In this document: positions 31,282 through 44,182 of the stretch, one piece after another | Layout: each line of letters begins with the position of its first letter | How positions within the stretch are numbered: position 1 is the first letter of the stretch | Source: Nothopassalora personata | Taxonomy: Eukaryota > Ascomycota > Dothideomycetes > Mycosphaerellales > Mycosphaerellaceae | DNA length: 64,000 nt | Assembly: GCA_033816765.1 (NCBI GenBank) | Contig: CM066288.1 | Coordinates: 124,001 to 188,000 of the forward strand | Direction of reading: 5' to 3' | The notes under the pieces: model-generated | Seen by the model: only the letters and a program-made list of their open reading frames with translations | What the model was told of the DNA's origin: nothing | The model's database searches: none | Position numbers and translations under genes: made by a program

Positions 31282-34200
31282 ATGAAAGCTTTATCCAGCA
31301 CCTTCTTCACGTCGCGAAGTTTATTTCTGCTCAAGACCAGGAACGCTGCAAAGTTCTCCTACATGAGCGCTTTGCGGAGCAGCACTGCTCGCCTGCTTCT
31401 TGAACGCGTCACGGAGGATGAGCGTGGCCATGTGATACAGCAGGTAGCGGCGTCTTTGGATGCTGGAAGCGGCAGGGCAGATATTGACTTGACCGCGACA
31501 CTGCTAGATCTGCATCCTGACGCTACGGCGAATAAGGTACTGCTGTCACAGCTGCAAATACTGATCGGAAATGGAGAGCATGATCAAGTAGCTTCGGTCT
31601 GCAATGATCATCCTCAGCTGCTTCAAGAGATCCGTGACAAGTTGATCAAGGATGTGCATGCTCATGCTGAACAGATTCAAGGCTCGCGCAGCAAGTGGAT
31701 CGCAGTGTCAACGTGTATACCAGACGCAAAAACTCGAGCGCATGGCGTGTCTGACGAGAATGACGAGCTAAATGCAGCAGCCTTTGAGAGGACTGTGCAG
31801 AGCTTGCGCTTCCTCAATCGCTTAGGCTTCACAGGCATCTCAGACGTCGAATCGCGAAGTCTACTCGACTCTGGTTATGTCTTGATTGGCGCCACGAACA
31901 GCAAAGTATACTCGGCAGCGCAGCACACAATCTCGTCTCTTCTCGAGCTGGGCAAAGTTTCGACTCTGAGTCGGCAACAGCGCTTTTGGAATTGCATTCG
32001 AAACCTTGCTCAATCCACCGATGTGACCTACGAGACCATTGGGTTTTCCCTCTGGTTACGCTGGATACTATCAGATCCGAAAATCGACCAGAGCATATTA
32101 TCCGAGCAACAATACTGGACTCTCATCGTCAGCGGTCTACGATATGGTGATTCAGAGCGGCGCAAGGCTGCTCTGCAGATTCTGAAAGTCTCCGTCACGG
32201 CGTGTCTACAGAATCCCAGGTTGACATCAGCCATCACAAGTAATAGCAAAAATTTGTTAGGTACGTGCTCCCTGCATAGCGGAATGTGGTTGTCTCTGCT
32301 TATGCCATGAAGGCGACCTTACCGAGCCTCGTTCCCCGAGCCCTGCACGGTTGTAGGTAAGTGGCGAAAATCCATCGAAACTGACACGTCCGCAGTGCCC
32401 GGTGCAGTCGCGGATCAATACTCTCGCTACTGCACGGTATTCGAAACCATTGTCCTTGGCCGTTACCTGAATCAGGTCGTGGAATGCGAAGCAGACCTAG
32501 ACTATCTTGCCTCAACACAGTCCTTCGTGAGACCGGTATGGCTCTATACATTGCTCACCTGTGCCTTCAACCCCAAACTACAGGAGTCAAACCGAAAGTA
32601 CATTGGCACGTGGATCATGAAGTCGAAGCCTCGGGTGGATGATGTCGATGCCTATCTTGAGTTTTTCCGGCAGGCATTCCTCCCTTGGGTTACAGCTGGG
32701 CACATGTTCACGTCAACATTGCACAAAGACGGCAAACACGCGCGCTGTGAGCATGGCGATAGGCTAGCTGCATACATCGCAGATTTATTACAGAGCACCC
32801 CCACCGTTGCAAATGGCGTTGTGGATGCCATCCTCGCCAGCATCCTGTCACGGCAAGGTAACAACTTCGCTTACGCCATCGCGTATTTGGTTGAAGGTAT
32901 CAGACAAGCGTACACAGCTGGTGATAATCTGGTACTCAGCACCTCTCATTTGGAGAGCATTGCGCGAATTCCTACCTGGGCCGGACTCCCTGAGGTCTCT
33001 CGAGACTATATATTGGCCACCTCTTGGAAGCTCAGCCACATTTACGTGCAGAGAAATGGCGAAGAAGGTACGACTGAAACGGTCATATCTTCTGCGCGCA
33101 AGTGGCAAAGAGTGCTCGAAAGAGCGATTGCGTTCACCACCGGTGCATCTGCTCATGTCCACGGCAACATTGCTTCAATGTCCTTGGAGCAATCAAATAG
33201 AGACAAGAACGAGAGTAAAGTCATTCAGAAAGTGGTGGACACAGTTGCGGAGCTGGACAATGCTGGCGAGTCTGCCTCCGCAATGAAGCTGAAGGAACTG
33301 CTCGAGGATGTCTTCGAGAGCGCAGATTACTTGGGATACCCACTATCGCTGCTCACTGTCCTGCCAATGCTAGTACTGCATCGACGTTTAGTCGAAGTGG
33401 CCGTAGCTGAGTCCGTGTCGGGCCATGGTCTTGATCAAGTACTGGCGGAGAAAATCTCAACTTTGCTCGAGCTTGCACAGAAGAGGGCGTATCTGCTGGC
33501 ACCAGTAGTCACTGCAGTCCGAGACGTGTCTCTACACTTACCGCAGTCTGTCCCTGTTCTTGGACTTGAGCAGGCTATCGTTGGCCTCGCAGAGCACCCG
33601 CCCGGCCTTACGATAGATGCACGGTTGGAGGATGCCATAATCCCATTACTGCAAGGTCTTGATCCTCAGATGTCGAGATTTGACCATTTTTTCTACTTCG
33701 GACCTCGAGAAACGTATGGTTACGCCGCCCTCTTGGACTTGATGAGTCGACTGGGAGCAGTGGACCAGATTCTGGTGAAACAGATAGTAGATCATGTGCT
33801 GCAACGATGGACGAGCCAGAAGACGCCAGCTCCCAGCGTCAGTCCGTGGAAGACAGCGTTGCAACTACAAGTGCTTCTTCTCGGTCTCGAACAACACATA
33901 CCCCAAGCAAGTCACGAGGAGGCCAAAAATATTGTGAAAGACTTGTATCACAATCTGTCTGTTGAACCGCTCCCAAGATATCGCTATCTGCTCGAGTGGA
34001 TGATCGCTCGGGCATATATCCACCATCCTGAGCTGAAGGCTGGTATCTTGGATCAACTACGTACCAAGGATCACCACTCCAATCCGAAGTTCCTAGCATC
34101 GCTGATGAAGTTGGGCGTCACGCTGGCCAAGATCGAAGGCTCGACTGAAGCCTTCGCGTTCGACCTTGCCGCCCTCTCCGTGCCAATGGCAGCATCCTCG

Positions 34201-35199
34201 AAGGTGGTGATTCGACATGAGGCTCAATGGTCAGTCCCTAATCTGATGGACCTTGCAAGGGAGCGGAAATGGACCTCGATCACGACGAATACTGCATTGA
34301 CCCAGCTCGACGAATTTATCCGCAGTCTCGAACGATTCGGCGACCCACCGCTCGAACGTCAAATCGACAAGTTAAATCCCATCACAGACCACACTTTGAC
34401 CCACCTCGTGGAAGGACCGTGGTACGAGCTCGATCACGTGGAGCAACGACAGACCAGCCGCGAAGACTTTGTCGCTCTGTACGCGAAAGACCGGCCTTCT
34501 CTGCCGCCTTCATGCATGCCCCTCGGAGACGCCATACGCTCTCACCAATCGACCACCATCCAAGCCACTGCATCCAAAGTCTCAAAATCCAAGACCAACA
34601 CCGACAAGGAATCCCAAAACATCACCACCATAACCAACGCCCTCACCTCCACATCCCTTTCCTCGACAACCGCCCTCCAAACCAAAGGCGCCGCCTACCT
34701 CTCCTCGACCCGACACCGCCACACGCACCTCCTAGTCGTCGCCAGCCTCGTCGACAACCCCTACAACCTCGGCGGCCTCTCTCGCGTCTCGGAAATCTTC
34801 GGCGCTGGGACGCTCTACATCCCCAGCACCCACACTCTCTCCAACAAAGACTTTACTTCCACCGCCGTCTCCTCGCACCTGCACTTTCCTATCCTTCCCC
34901 TCCCCGCCGCCGACCTCGCGGCCTTTCTGGTCAAGAAGAAGCGGGAGGAGGGATACAAGGTGGTAGGGATTGAGCAGACGGATAGGAGTGTGATCCTGGG
35001 AGACGCGGCCTGTGTGTTGCCGGAGAAGTGTATTCTGGTACTGGGCAGCGAGCGCGAGGGAATCCCGGCCGTGGTGTTAGGGGAGTGCGATGTGCTTGTC
35101 GAGATTCGACAGGTGGGAATTACCCGGAGTTTGAATGTCCAGACTGCGGCGGGCATCGTGTTGTGTGAGTATGCCAGGCAGTATGCCGGGAAGAAGTAG
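31282..35199 (+). CDS. TRM3: tRNA (guanosine-18-2'-O)-methyltransferase TRM3
   Basis: SPOUT/SpoU-class enzyme that makes Gm18 in tRNA using SAM. The C-terminal catalytic domain is plain: NPYNLGGLSRVSEIFGAG (motif 1), CILVLGSEREGIP (motif 2) and GITRSLNVQTAAGIVLCEYAR (motif 3), about the last 170 residues. The preceding roughly 1000 residues are the helical region typical of Trm3/TARBP1. Exons 31282..32260 and 32396..35199 are joined by an intron with GTACGT donor and CGCAG acceptor, giving 1260 aa. Two in-frame ATGs exist, 31282 and 31363. The extra N-terminal 27 residues are rich in Arg, Ser, Phe and Leu with no acidic residue and look like a mitochondrial presequence. Pyrimidine-rich codon use around 34560–34930 is unlike the rest. 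Confidence 0.92.
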
Positions 35200-35560
35200 G
35201 GAGTGAGGAGGCGTGCACAGGAAGAGATAGATGGGTGGTGGTTGAAGAGCTGGGATCGGCTTTTGGTGGTATCAAAAAAAAGGTATGCTAGATGTACAAC
35301 GTCCTTTCTTTCTCGTCTTCCCGACAACGCCCTGGCTATGCATTGCTTCCGTCGTTCACATCTATCCCTCGTGCTACACCTTCGACGTCTAAATCGTCAT
35401 GTAAAGTACAGCAAATTACAGTCGTCGAAGCTGAGTAGGCTGTGCTATGCAGCCGGTGCTGTACAAGATACTACATTGGCCAGGTGCTGTCGCGTGGAGA
35501 CATGGCTCGCCTTTCCTGATTCTGGACCACGGCAAATCTCAAGTGGTTCGCCGGATTCGC
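35200..35560. other. Convergent 3' region TRM3 / TUF1
   Basis: 361 bp between two converging stop codons, expected to hold both polyadenylation regions. No gene was seen. Confidence 0.5.
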
Positions 35561-36958
35561 TTATTCGAGCACACGGGTTATCAGACCAGTGGCAACAGTC
35601 CGGCCGCCCTCACGAACGTTAAAGCGCTGTCCCTGCTCGAGGGCGAGTGGCTTGTGGATCTCGCAGACCATCTCAACGTTGTCACCGGGCATGACCATCT
35701 TGCCCTCCTTGGCAGCCTCGCTATCCTCTGGCCATGTAAGCGCCGCAGCCTCGTCAGCGGTTCGCAGGAACAGCTGTGGCTTGTAGTTGTTGGCGAAACC
35801 AGTGTGTCGGCCACCCTCCTCTTTTGTAAGGACATACAACGAAGTCAAGAACTTCTTGTGTGCCTTGGCAGTGCCTGGCTGAGCGACAACCATACCACGG
35901 AGCACATCGTCACGCTTGACACCACGGAGCAGCAGACCGGAGTTGTCACCGGCGCGAGACTCGTCGCAGGACTTCTTGAAGGTCTCAATATCGGTGACCT
36001 TGGTCTTGACCGGTGCGTTGTTCTTGCCAACGAGCTCGACTTCGGAATCCTTCTTCAGCACACCACGCTCGACACGGCCGGACGCGACTGTCCCACGGCC
36101 TGGAATGGAGAAGACGTCCTCGACGGACATCAAGAAAGGCTTATCCATGTCACGCTCTGGAGTTGGGATCCACTCGTCCACGGCCTTGAGGAGCTCGTCG
36201 ATCTTTTCCACACCAATGTCGTTCTGGCGGCCCTCCAGTGCGCAGAGGGCGGAGCCCATGACAATGGGAGTTTCGTCACCCTCGAAGCCGTAGGATGAAA
36301 GCAGCTCTCGCATTTCCATCTCGACGAGCTCCAACATCTCCTTGTCCTCGATCGCATCGACCTTGTTGACGAAAACGACGATTCGCTTGACACCGACCTG
36401 TCGTGCGAGGAGCAAGTGTTCTCTCGTCTGTGGCATCTGGCCATCGCTCGCGGCAACGACAATAATGGCACCGTCCATGGACGCAGCACCGGTAATCATG
36501 TTCTTGATGTAATCGGCGTGACCGGGACAGTCGACGTGGGCATAGTGGCGGTTGTCGGTCTGGTACTCGATGTGGGCGGTGGAGATGGTGATGCCACGCT
36601 TTCGCTCTTCGGGCGCCTTGTCGATAGCACCGTACTCGAGGAAGTTTGCGTAGCCCTTCTCTGCTTGTCGCTTGGTGATGGCTGCTGTGAGTGTTGTCTA
36701 TGCATATCCATCATCCATCAGTACGCGCTATGCTGTTGCCACTGCCAATTCTGCCGTTGTCCCTACCTTCCCGTGATCGACGTGACCGATGGTTCCGATG
36801 TTGACGTGGGGCTTGTTACGCTCGAAGACGGTGGCATATGTTCGCGTGGCGGTGATGAATTGATTCTGGCCCCTGGTGTTCAAGGCGCATTGGATCGGGT
36901 TGGACGAGGTGGTGCGCAGAGCACGCGACGTGCGCAGGAACGTCCGGGCGAAAGACAT
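35561..36958 (-). CDS. TUF1: Mitochondrial translation elongation factor Tu
   Basis: GTPase that delivers aminoacyl-tRNA to mitochondrial ribosomes. 442 aa from exons 36958..36767 and 36697..35561. The N-terminus ([20 protein letters not shown]) is an Arg/Ser/Thr-rich mitochondrial presequence, followed by the mature start [20 protein letters not shown]. The intron interrupts the P-loop directly after GHVDHGK; the acceptor must be the GCATAG at 36698 so that exon 2 begins [10 protein letters not shown]2 (RGITISTAH), G3 (DCPGHADY), G4 (VNKVD) and G5 are all present. The second and third domains follow and the protein ends [10 protein letters not shown]. The high similarity to bacterial EF-Tu reflects organellar origin, not recent transfer. 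It is divergent from another mitochondrial gene. Confidence 0.96.
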
Positions 36959-37406
36959 GGTCGAGGTATCGTACACTGAGGCCCCGGCGCCGACGGAAAG
37001 GAAAGAAAACAACACACCAGACAGCGAGGAGAGAGGGACGGAGACGGCGATGAGAGATGGATTGCACTAATTCTCCATTACCGTACCACATTTTCGGTCA
37101 CGTGCATCGATGCTGCAGCCCGCAAGGAGAAGCACCTCCACCTCCACCTCCACCTCGTTATTGCTGTCCGGTATCATTGCCGGGTGACGTCTGTTGCATT
37201 GCATACACACATACACAGCTGTGCGTGGTCAATACATCCACACTGAAGCCCGACCGAAACTGGATAGACCACCAAACGTTGTACCGATTCTTCGAACAAC
37301 ATATCATCTGCCGAGGTGTTCCACGCCTCCAATGGTAGCCTGAGAAGCTCCACGACATATCCCGAAGCTTTCACCAGCATTTATATGTCATCCGATTCCC
37401 TTCCCA
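36959..37406. promoter_or_regulatory. Divergent promoter of two mitochondrial genes (TUF1 / HIBCH)
   Basis: 448 bp between the two ATGs. It contains a CCACCT triplet tract near 37135–37155. Shared control is possible but inferred only from arrangement. Confidence 0.4.
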
Positions 37407-38980
37407 ATGTTCTTGCAATCCTGTTGTAGACGCCTTGCATCTGCTCGGCCTGCGACGATGCCCATCCGAGCCAAGATCCTGAGTCCGGCCATGCAGCAGA
37501 GCGCAGCCAGATCGGTGAGTGGAGACTCATCTGCTGCTAGCTACAGGCGACTGACTGACCATAGCCACCATAGTTTACCTCGGCATCCGACATCAAAGAA
37601 CAACCTGGCGACGAACCCAACGATGTGCTCTTCGGCAACCAGGGCGGTGTGCGCAACATCACCCTCAACAGACCGAAGAAGCTCAATTCGCTGAATGGGA
37701 GCATGGCAAGGAAGATTATCCCGAGACTGCAGGAATGGAGCAAGAGTGATCTGGCGAACGTCATCATCATCAAGGGCGAAGGGCGAGCGTTCTGTGCTGG
37801 TGGAGATGTTGCCTGGCTTGCACAGAAGAACAAGGAAGGCACCAAAGGCCAGCAGGAGAGCAAGGACTACTTTGCCCTCGAATACAAGCTGGACCACCTG
37901 ATCGCGACATACCGGAAACCTTACGTGGCCTTCATCGACGGTATCACAATGGGCGGTGGTGTTGGTCTATCGCTCCACGCGCCATTCCGGATAGCCACAG
38001 AGAACACCGTCTTTGCGATGCCAGAGACCACCATCGGGTTCTTCCCAGATGTCGGTGCATCCTTCTTTCTCCCACGCATGGATGGCGAACTGGGAACATA
38101 CTGTGCCTTGACCTCGGAACAAATCAAGGGCGTCAACGTCTTCTATGCCGGCATCGCAACGCATTACATCCACTCCTCGTCCCTACCCGACCTGGAGGCA
38201 CGTCTTGCCGAGCTTGAATTCAAGGACTACGACCAGCTCCAGCACCGTTACCGCATCATCAACCGAACCATCGAAGAGTTCGTGACTGGGCTACCGCACG
38301 ACCAACCAATTGGCGCACCAGTCGCAGGCAACATCCGAGCAGCAATCGACTACGTCTTCCAACCCGCCCACGACATCGACGGCATCCTCGAGGAGCTACA
38401 AGTTCTCGAGGATATGCATCCGAGCTCTCTTGGCTACTCTGAAGTTCCCCAATGGGCAGTCAAGACACGCAAGACCATTCTCCAACGTTCACCCACCTCA
38501 GTCAAGGTTACTCTCCGCCAACTCCGCGAAGGCAACCAATGGAGCATGGCCGAAACTTTCCGGAGGGAACACTCCATCGCCGCCCGCTTCATGGAGCACC
38601 CCGACTTCGTCGAAGGCGTGACAGCTCTGCTCGTGGACAAACCCAAGCGCACGCCAAACTGGACCCCAGCAAGCCTCGAAGAGGTCTCAGAAGAGGACGT
38701 GGCAAGCTTCTTTAACCACCGCACAGACTTTGAGCTTCTGGACCAGGAATCTGGCTCCAGCGGCGAGGACTACAAAGCGTACCCACACGCTTGGATCGGT
38801 CTGCCCACGGAGTACCACGTCAGGAAACAAGTAGTCGGGTCGGAAAACAAGACCCGCGATCAGATCGTGGAGCATTTCGTGAACGAAACCAATGGCAAGC
38901 AAGGTGTGAAGGAGAAGGTTGAGGAGATTTTGACTAGGAAGGCACCGGAAGAGGATGGGAGGTTGAAGTGGCAGAGGTAG
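37407..38980 (+). CDS. 3-hydroxyisobutyryl-CoA hydrolase, mitochondrial
   Basis: Crotonase-fold enzyme of valine degradation that releases 3-hydroxyisobutyrate from its CoA ester; related to yeast Ehd3. Exons 37407..37514 and 37574..38980 give 504 aa. The N-terminus MFLQSCCRRLASARPATM is basic and Ser/Ala rich, a likely mitochondrial presequence. Family blocks: RNITLNRPKKLNSLN near 55, GEGRAFCAGGDVAWLA near 95 (oxyanion hole), GITMGGGVGLSLHAPFRIA near 150, MPETTIGFFPDVGASFFLPR near 175 (with the Glu and Asp expected for hydrolysis), and the C-terminal HIBCH extension. The intron (GTGAGT to CCATAG, 59 bases) lies between the presequence and the enzyme. Confident in the subfamily because of the FFPDVGASFFLPR block and the length. 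Confidence 0.93.
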
Positions 38981-39199
38981 AGAGAGACAGTCTGTATAGG
39001 TATATTGTATAGAGAGAGTCACAATGCTGTTGTACATGAAGTCAATCATCAACGTCTCTTCGTCAAGGTATACCACTACTTTCCCAGCGAGTGGCCAGGT
39101 TCCCAGATGCTGTGAACGCCATGCATCCAAACTCCCGCTCGCTCGCTCATAGAGAAATGATCTGGCCCTGCTGGCATCTTCACCGTCCAACGCGTGCTC

Positions 39200-41205
39200 T
39201 CACTGATTAACCACAGTCCATGGCTCCGAGGTCGGACGCGCAAACCTCATCTTATCATCCGCCACCTTCCTCTTGAAAAGTCCCAGATCCTTCAACAAAT
39301 CATCCACATCCGCCTGCCAATCACCATGCTGATTCTCCAAATCCGAGTCCGAATCTCCCATGCCGCTATCACGGTCACCGTCCTCGGAGTCGTCGACACG
39401 ACTGCGATCCTCGGCGTCCCCGTCGAAGCCTTCGGGTAACACGATCGGGTTCTTGAGCTCTCCCACAGCAAGAGCGAGATGTCGTCTCAGCGCCTCGATC
39501 TCGATGCGCAACGCCTCGTTCTGCGGCCGGAGCTCGTCGACTTCCTGCGTGAGAGCACGGATCTTGACCTCCGACACGGCGCGAGACTCTTCCATGGCGC
39601 GTTGCATTTTGCTGACTTGGCGTTGGTAATCTTCCAGTTCGGCTTGGGTGCGGTCTGCCTCGTCGCGCTTACGGGTGGCGGATGCGTTGACGGACAGTTG
39701 GAGCTGCTTGATGGTTTCTTGCATTTCCAGGATTTTGGCGTCGCGCTCGGCGGCAGACACGGCATCTTGGTTGACATGAGCCTTGGTGCGGATGCGTTTC
39801 GCTTGGTCGGCGTAGCGGAGAGTGGACAGGGTTTCTTCGTAGTCGGTCGGTGAGATACAGGCGACCATGGCGGTCTTACTGTTGCCGCCGAGCGAATCCT
39901 TGAGGAGCCATGTGAGGACACTGTCTCTGTACGGAACCACATCTGCACGGCGCTTCGCAGAATTCTGGAGTCCGGTCAGACGAGCAACCTTTTGCCGCCT
40001 GGGATCTGCTAGTGCTGCAATGACACGACCAAGAGTAGTGAGAGACTGATTGATGTTGCCTCCTTCCCGCAGCCGCTGACCGGTCGCCTCTGTTCGTCCA
40101 GCCCGTTCAGAGCCTGCCAGATCCACAAGACGCATCCTGGCTACACGCTCTATCGTGCTATCGGTGGCGAGGTCATGCTGAATCTGTTTGAGAGTGAGAG
40201 TGAAGACGGCGTGGGATCGAGACGATGTATCGTTCATCTTGGTCATGGCCGTCGTTCGGTTCATGTCACCCGTCTTCATGAGCCTCTCAATATCCTCATA
40301 GCTCCTCACCGGCTCGTCGGTCAAGTTCTGCACGTAGACGCCGTCGCTCTTGCTCTCTCGGATCTTTAGGTATGTCGGAGGGTTCGTCCGCGGTGTGAGC
40401 AGGTCCTTGACGTGCTCGTTGTAGATCTCGAAGTAGGATACATGCACGTTGTACGTTATACTTCCGTTCTGCTCTCCTTCTATCCGCTCGAACAGTCCTC
40501 TGCACGTCCGTGGGATGAGACCTGGCTGGTCGAGACTGCCCATCATCGTGTACGACTTTCCGCTACCCGTTTGTCCATAGGCGAAGATACATGTGTGGTA
40601 GCCATCGAAGTTGTGGTCGAGAAACTCTTCGCCAAACGAAGCGTAGATGTCTTGCTGGCCAGCGAAGTGTGCATCGGATTCGTTGTGCGACCAGAATGAC
40701 TTGTCGAAGGTGAACTTCTTTTCCTCCAGCACCTTTCGCGAATCAGCCGTGACTTCTGGCGGCTGGATGGTCGTCTCTTGTGTCGCTGGGTTCATGTGGA
40801 TGATGCACGGCGATTGCTTGTCCAGCTCTACACATTCCAGTCAGCACGTGTTGTCGTCCTGGACGTGATATACGCGATACCTCTCTTGATGAACTTCCGC
40901 ACTCTGACCACGACCTTGACATTTCCACCGTCGCCGTCCGGCGGCGTGAAGGGCCGCTCCATGTCGACGGGTGTCTTGCTGCGCAGACTCGGTGCGCTCG
41001 CGGTGGATGCTCGAGCAGCCATGTCGAAAGGTAACAAGCTGGCGAACGTGGCGCAGAGGTGATCGAGTTCCTTTGCTGCTCTCTCACGAAGCGCCTTGTA
41101 CATCGCACTTCCCTTCCATGGTTTAGTTGATCGGCTGTGATCAAAGCGCCGACCAAACGGAGTTGCTCCTTTCCATGCAAGCATCCTTGTAGACTTCGCG
41201 TCCAT
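39200..41205 (-). CDS. Short kinesin-3 family motor (UNC104B/NcKin3-like)
   Basis: Microtubule motor. Exons 41205..40881 and 40827..39200 give 650 aa. The motor domain runs from VKVVVRVRKF (near 95) to about 475. P-loop GQTGSGKS is at 193–200; switch I is NDTSSRSHAVF, switch II is LVDLAGSE, and YRDSVLTWLLKDSLGGNSKT follows. A coiled coil of about 100 residues comes next, then an acidic tail with a DSEDGDRDSGMGDSDSD stretch. No FHA, long stalk or PH domain is seen, unlike full UNC-104. This resembles the short kinesin-3 of filamentous fungi that in Neurospora is linked to mitochondria. About 95 residues precede the motor, which is long for this class; internal ATGs at 41100 and 41022 are alternatives. 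Subfamily assignment moderately sure. Confidence 0.85.
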
Positions 41206-42081
41206 CTACCGAATAAACAGTGACGCGCTGCCGGCATTCTCCAGGACAACCGCCGAGTATCCTTGTCCCTCCGTGCTGCATACATTTATCGATCGACTCT
41301 ATCGAACTCCAAGACTGCATCTCAGCGCCATTGGCAGCTTCCAGTTACTTGGCTTCACTTGATCACCTTTGTTATCAACGATCAACTCTTATGCAGGCTA
41401 GCATATCCAGCGAAGAAGCAACAGGAGATACAGCTCAAGGAAAAAATTGCGTCAAGGCCGAGCCCAGATACCGCACTAGACCCCCAATCCTAAATCCCAG
41501 GCATAGGCAGTAATCACATCGCTCCTCTTCACTCTCGCAGCAGCCCAATCCCCAACCTAGTATGTCCCTGGGACACCCACGCACTCACGAGCTCGCATTC
41601 CACTGACCATTCCTCTCTCAGCACTCTCCAGGGCTTCGACGAGAAAGGCGGCGATGAATACCAAGCCAGCTGAAAGTGCCTCCCTGCGCCCGGAACTCCT
41701 GCATCCAGCTCCGGCGGTTCGACTCGTGCACCTACAACACCACGCCACGCGATTCCGGCAACTGTCACTTGATTGCGTATGAAGGTGACGGGTGCGACGG
41801 CAGAAGGCTTACCCTCCCGCCGAGAGGAGCAGCTGGTCCGAGAGCGGATCGGCGTATCTCGGGTGGGAGAAGTGACCTGAGACTTCGTCAACCTGGGCCT
41901 CTCACGTTATGAAAAGTCACATTGATGCATTAGGTAGCTCTTCAGCCGCTGCATCTGTTCTACAAGCGTGTCAACAACATTGAAGATTCCCACTCCATGA
42001 CCAACCCGGGTCATCAGTCCGCGTCGCACGCCCGTAGCATGCGCCTTAGAACTCCGTCCCGTCATGTCCAAGTACCTTTTA
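41206..42081. other. Intergenic, kinesin promoter and RSC8 3' region
   Basis: 876 bp between two minus-strand genes. Only short frames without recognisable similarity are present. No repeat or RNA gene was seen. Confidence 0.5.
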
Positions 42082-44182
42082 CTACAGTTCATGCTTCATG
42101 AACCCGTCCATGCCATCTTCGAAAGGCGCAGTCTCCCCGGACGTGGCGCCCTCGGCATTCATTGAGAGCTTCTCCCCAGCAGGGACGCTGATTTTCATGC
42201 CGGCCAGCTTAGTCTCTGCTTCTCGTACTCGCTTGCGGAATTGGAGGCGGTCAAGGAAGAGCCGTTGGCGCATGCGCTCGACTTCGCGGCGCTCGGCCTG
42301 CAGCAGCGCTTCCATCTCGCTGAATTGTTGTAATTTGAGCTCCATCTTCTGAAGCTGGAGGTTGACTGCCGCGGAGACTTGGTTCGACAGTTGTCGCTCG
42401 GTGTTGGAAGCAAGAACCGCAGACCGTGCAGCGGTCAGAGAAAGCGCAGTCGTAGGGAGGTCGTGAGATGTGGGTGGCTCGCGAGTGGCAAGTGAGGTCG
42501 TGTCGTCCACATCCATACTGTCATCCTGTCCTTCAGGCTTGACTTGTTCTGCTTGCGCAGAGCCTTCCTTCTCCTTCTCGGCTTCTTTCTCAGCGCCCGG
42601 TTCGGCTCCTTTGTCCATGCGCTGCTTAAGAGTCCTACGGACTTCTTCGACGCTCTTACCGGCAGCCTTGGCAGTAGTCGCCGGGTCTGCGATGCCTGCC
42701 AGAAAGCTCATGACTGACATGACTGGATTGTCAAATTGGCTGAAAGGCAATCGACCACCTGACAAGTACGCGAGATCTGACGAAGCAGCGGCCGCACTAC
42801 CGTTTGCTGGTGTTTCCTCAAGATATTTGTCCTCAATCTCGAGCTGTAGGAACTTGAGCACACATTCCTCTCGCGTCCTCGAGCCAACGTGGTCGGCCAC
42901 TGACTCCCAGTTGTCATCGAACATCTCAAGGCCTTCCAGAAGTAGCAAAAGCTCAGAGTCTGACCAAGGTGACTCCTTGTCGCCAATACTTTGATAGCGC
43001 TCGTTCTCGAGCTTGACATAGTCGGCTGCAGTCGTGGAGCTTGGAAATCTGCCTTCCTGAAAGCACAGGCTGCACAAGTCGTATCTCTGTTCTTTGCTTG
43101 GTTTCGGTGTTGTTGCACTGGCAGGTGGGTTCTTCGAGTTGTGGTATCGCACACGCGTGCAGTCCTTACCGCACGAGTAGCAAAAGTACTGCTTGCCATC
43201 CTGCTTCAGGCTGTCTTCTAAGCTCTTCGTTGCCTCGCCGTTCGACTCTGCGCCTTCTATCTTAGCAGGCGTCACATCCTTGCCCTTGTCGTCGTAAATA
43301 TTCCTTCGCACTTCGAGGTTGAGATCTGCCTTTCCTGCTATTGCTAGTCGCTCGGTGCCTGCATGGGGCTTCCCAGGTGTGATAGTGCTTCCAGCTGCAG
43401 GTTGGTGTGGCTGTAGGCCTCGAGGTGTATCAGCGGTAATGCGGAAGTGTCCAGTGAATGGAGGGCCTATGTTCGAAGGCCTCGTATCTGGATCGATCTA
43501 TCCTACTCTTAGCTTTGACCTCACAATAAGATTCGAATGTCATTACCTGGTAGTTGATGAGCCCCCATTGCTCCAAAAACGCGTGCACTCTCATGATCGC
43601 GCACACATCTCCCGCGAGGTTTCGCCTACACGCTGTCACCGTCAAGTACTCTGCTGGGTTTAGCCTGTAAGTGTTGACCATGAAATCCCGGTAGTCCTTG
43701 TATACAGCGGGCGTCTTGCTCCGGTTGCGGTTGTTGAAAAACTCGGGTAATGCTTTGCGCTCTAGGTTGTGGATTTGGTGCATATCGAACCACGCGCTGT
43801 AGGATGGCAGTATGATGGCATGATTCTGGTCGATCAGATGCGATCGTGCAGACTGCTCTGCTGCAGTCTTTGTCACGGCGGTGCTGGGCTCGACTGCAGG
43901 AGTTCCTTCCTTGGTGTCTCCCATCTCCTCATCCTCGCCAGCCTCGTCTGCATTCTCGGGCGCCGGTGCCTCAGGCGCATCGAGTGGGTTGTCTGACACT
44001 GGAGCAGCGTCGCCTTCTGCTGGTTGTTGCTTGACGGCCGTTTCTTCTGTGTCTTCCACCATCGACGTGTCCTGATCTTGCGGCTCCTGCTTCGCTTCCG
44101 TCGCCTCGTTCTCCCGCTGAATCAGCTCATCCGAGCCTTGGCCTGGAGCGCGGGACTCCTCGTCCGCGAATCCTGATTCCAT
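42082..44182 (-). CDS. RSC8: RSC8/SWI3-type chromatin remodelling subunit
   Basis: Core scaffold of RSC/SWI-SNF complexes. Exons 44182..43547 and 43497..42082 give 683 aa. The N-terminus is acidic and disordered. The SWIRM domain lies at about 115–212 ([58 protein letters not shown]). The intron falls right after NYQ, and exon 2 restarts [18 protein letters not shown] as in the family. A ZZ-like zinc finger is near 313 (CYSCGKDC...LCSLCFQEG), a SANT domain near 390–435 ([21 protein letters not shown]), and a C-terminal SWIRM-associated coiled coil follows. Domain order and length match fungal Rsc8. It is divergent from the GT69 gene. Confidence 0.94.

Noticed and set aside
34269..34973. 234-codon frame rich in Arg/Pro/His
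   Set aside because: Alternative frame of the TRM3 catalytic region; its composition reflects the pyrimidine-rich codons there.
35447..36298. 283-codon plus-strand frame
   Set aside because: Antisense shadow of the strongly codon-biased mitochondrial EF-Tu gene; no protein-like motifs of its own.
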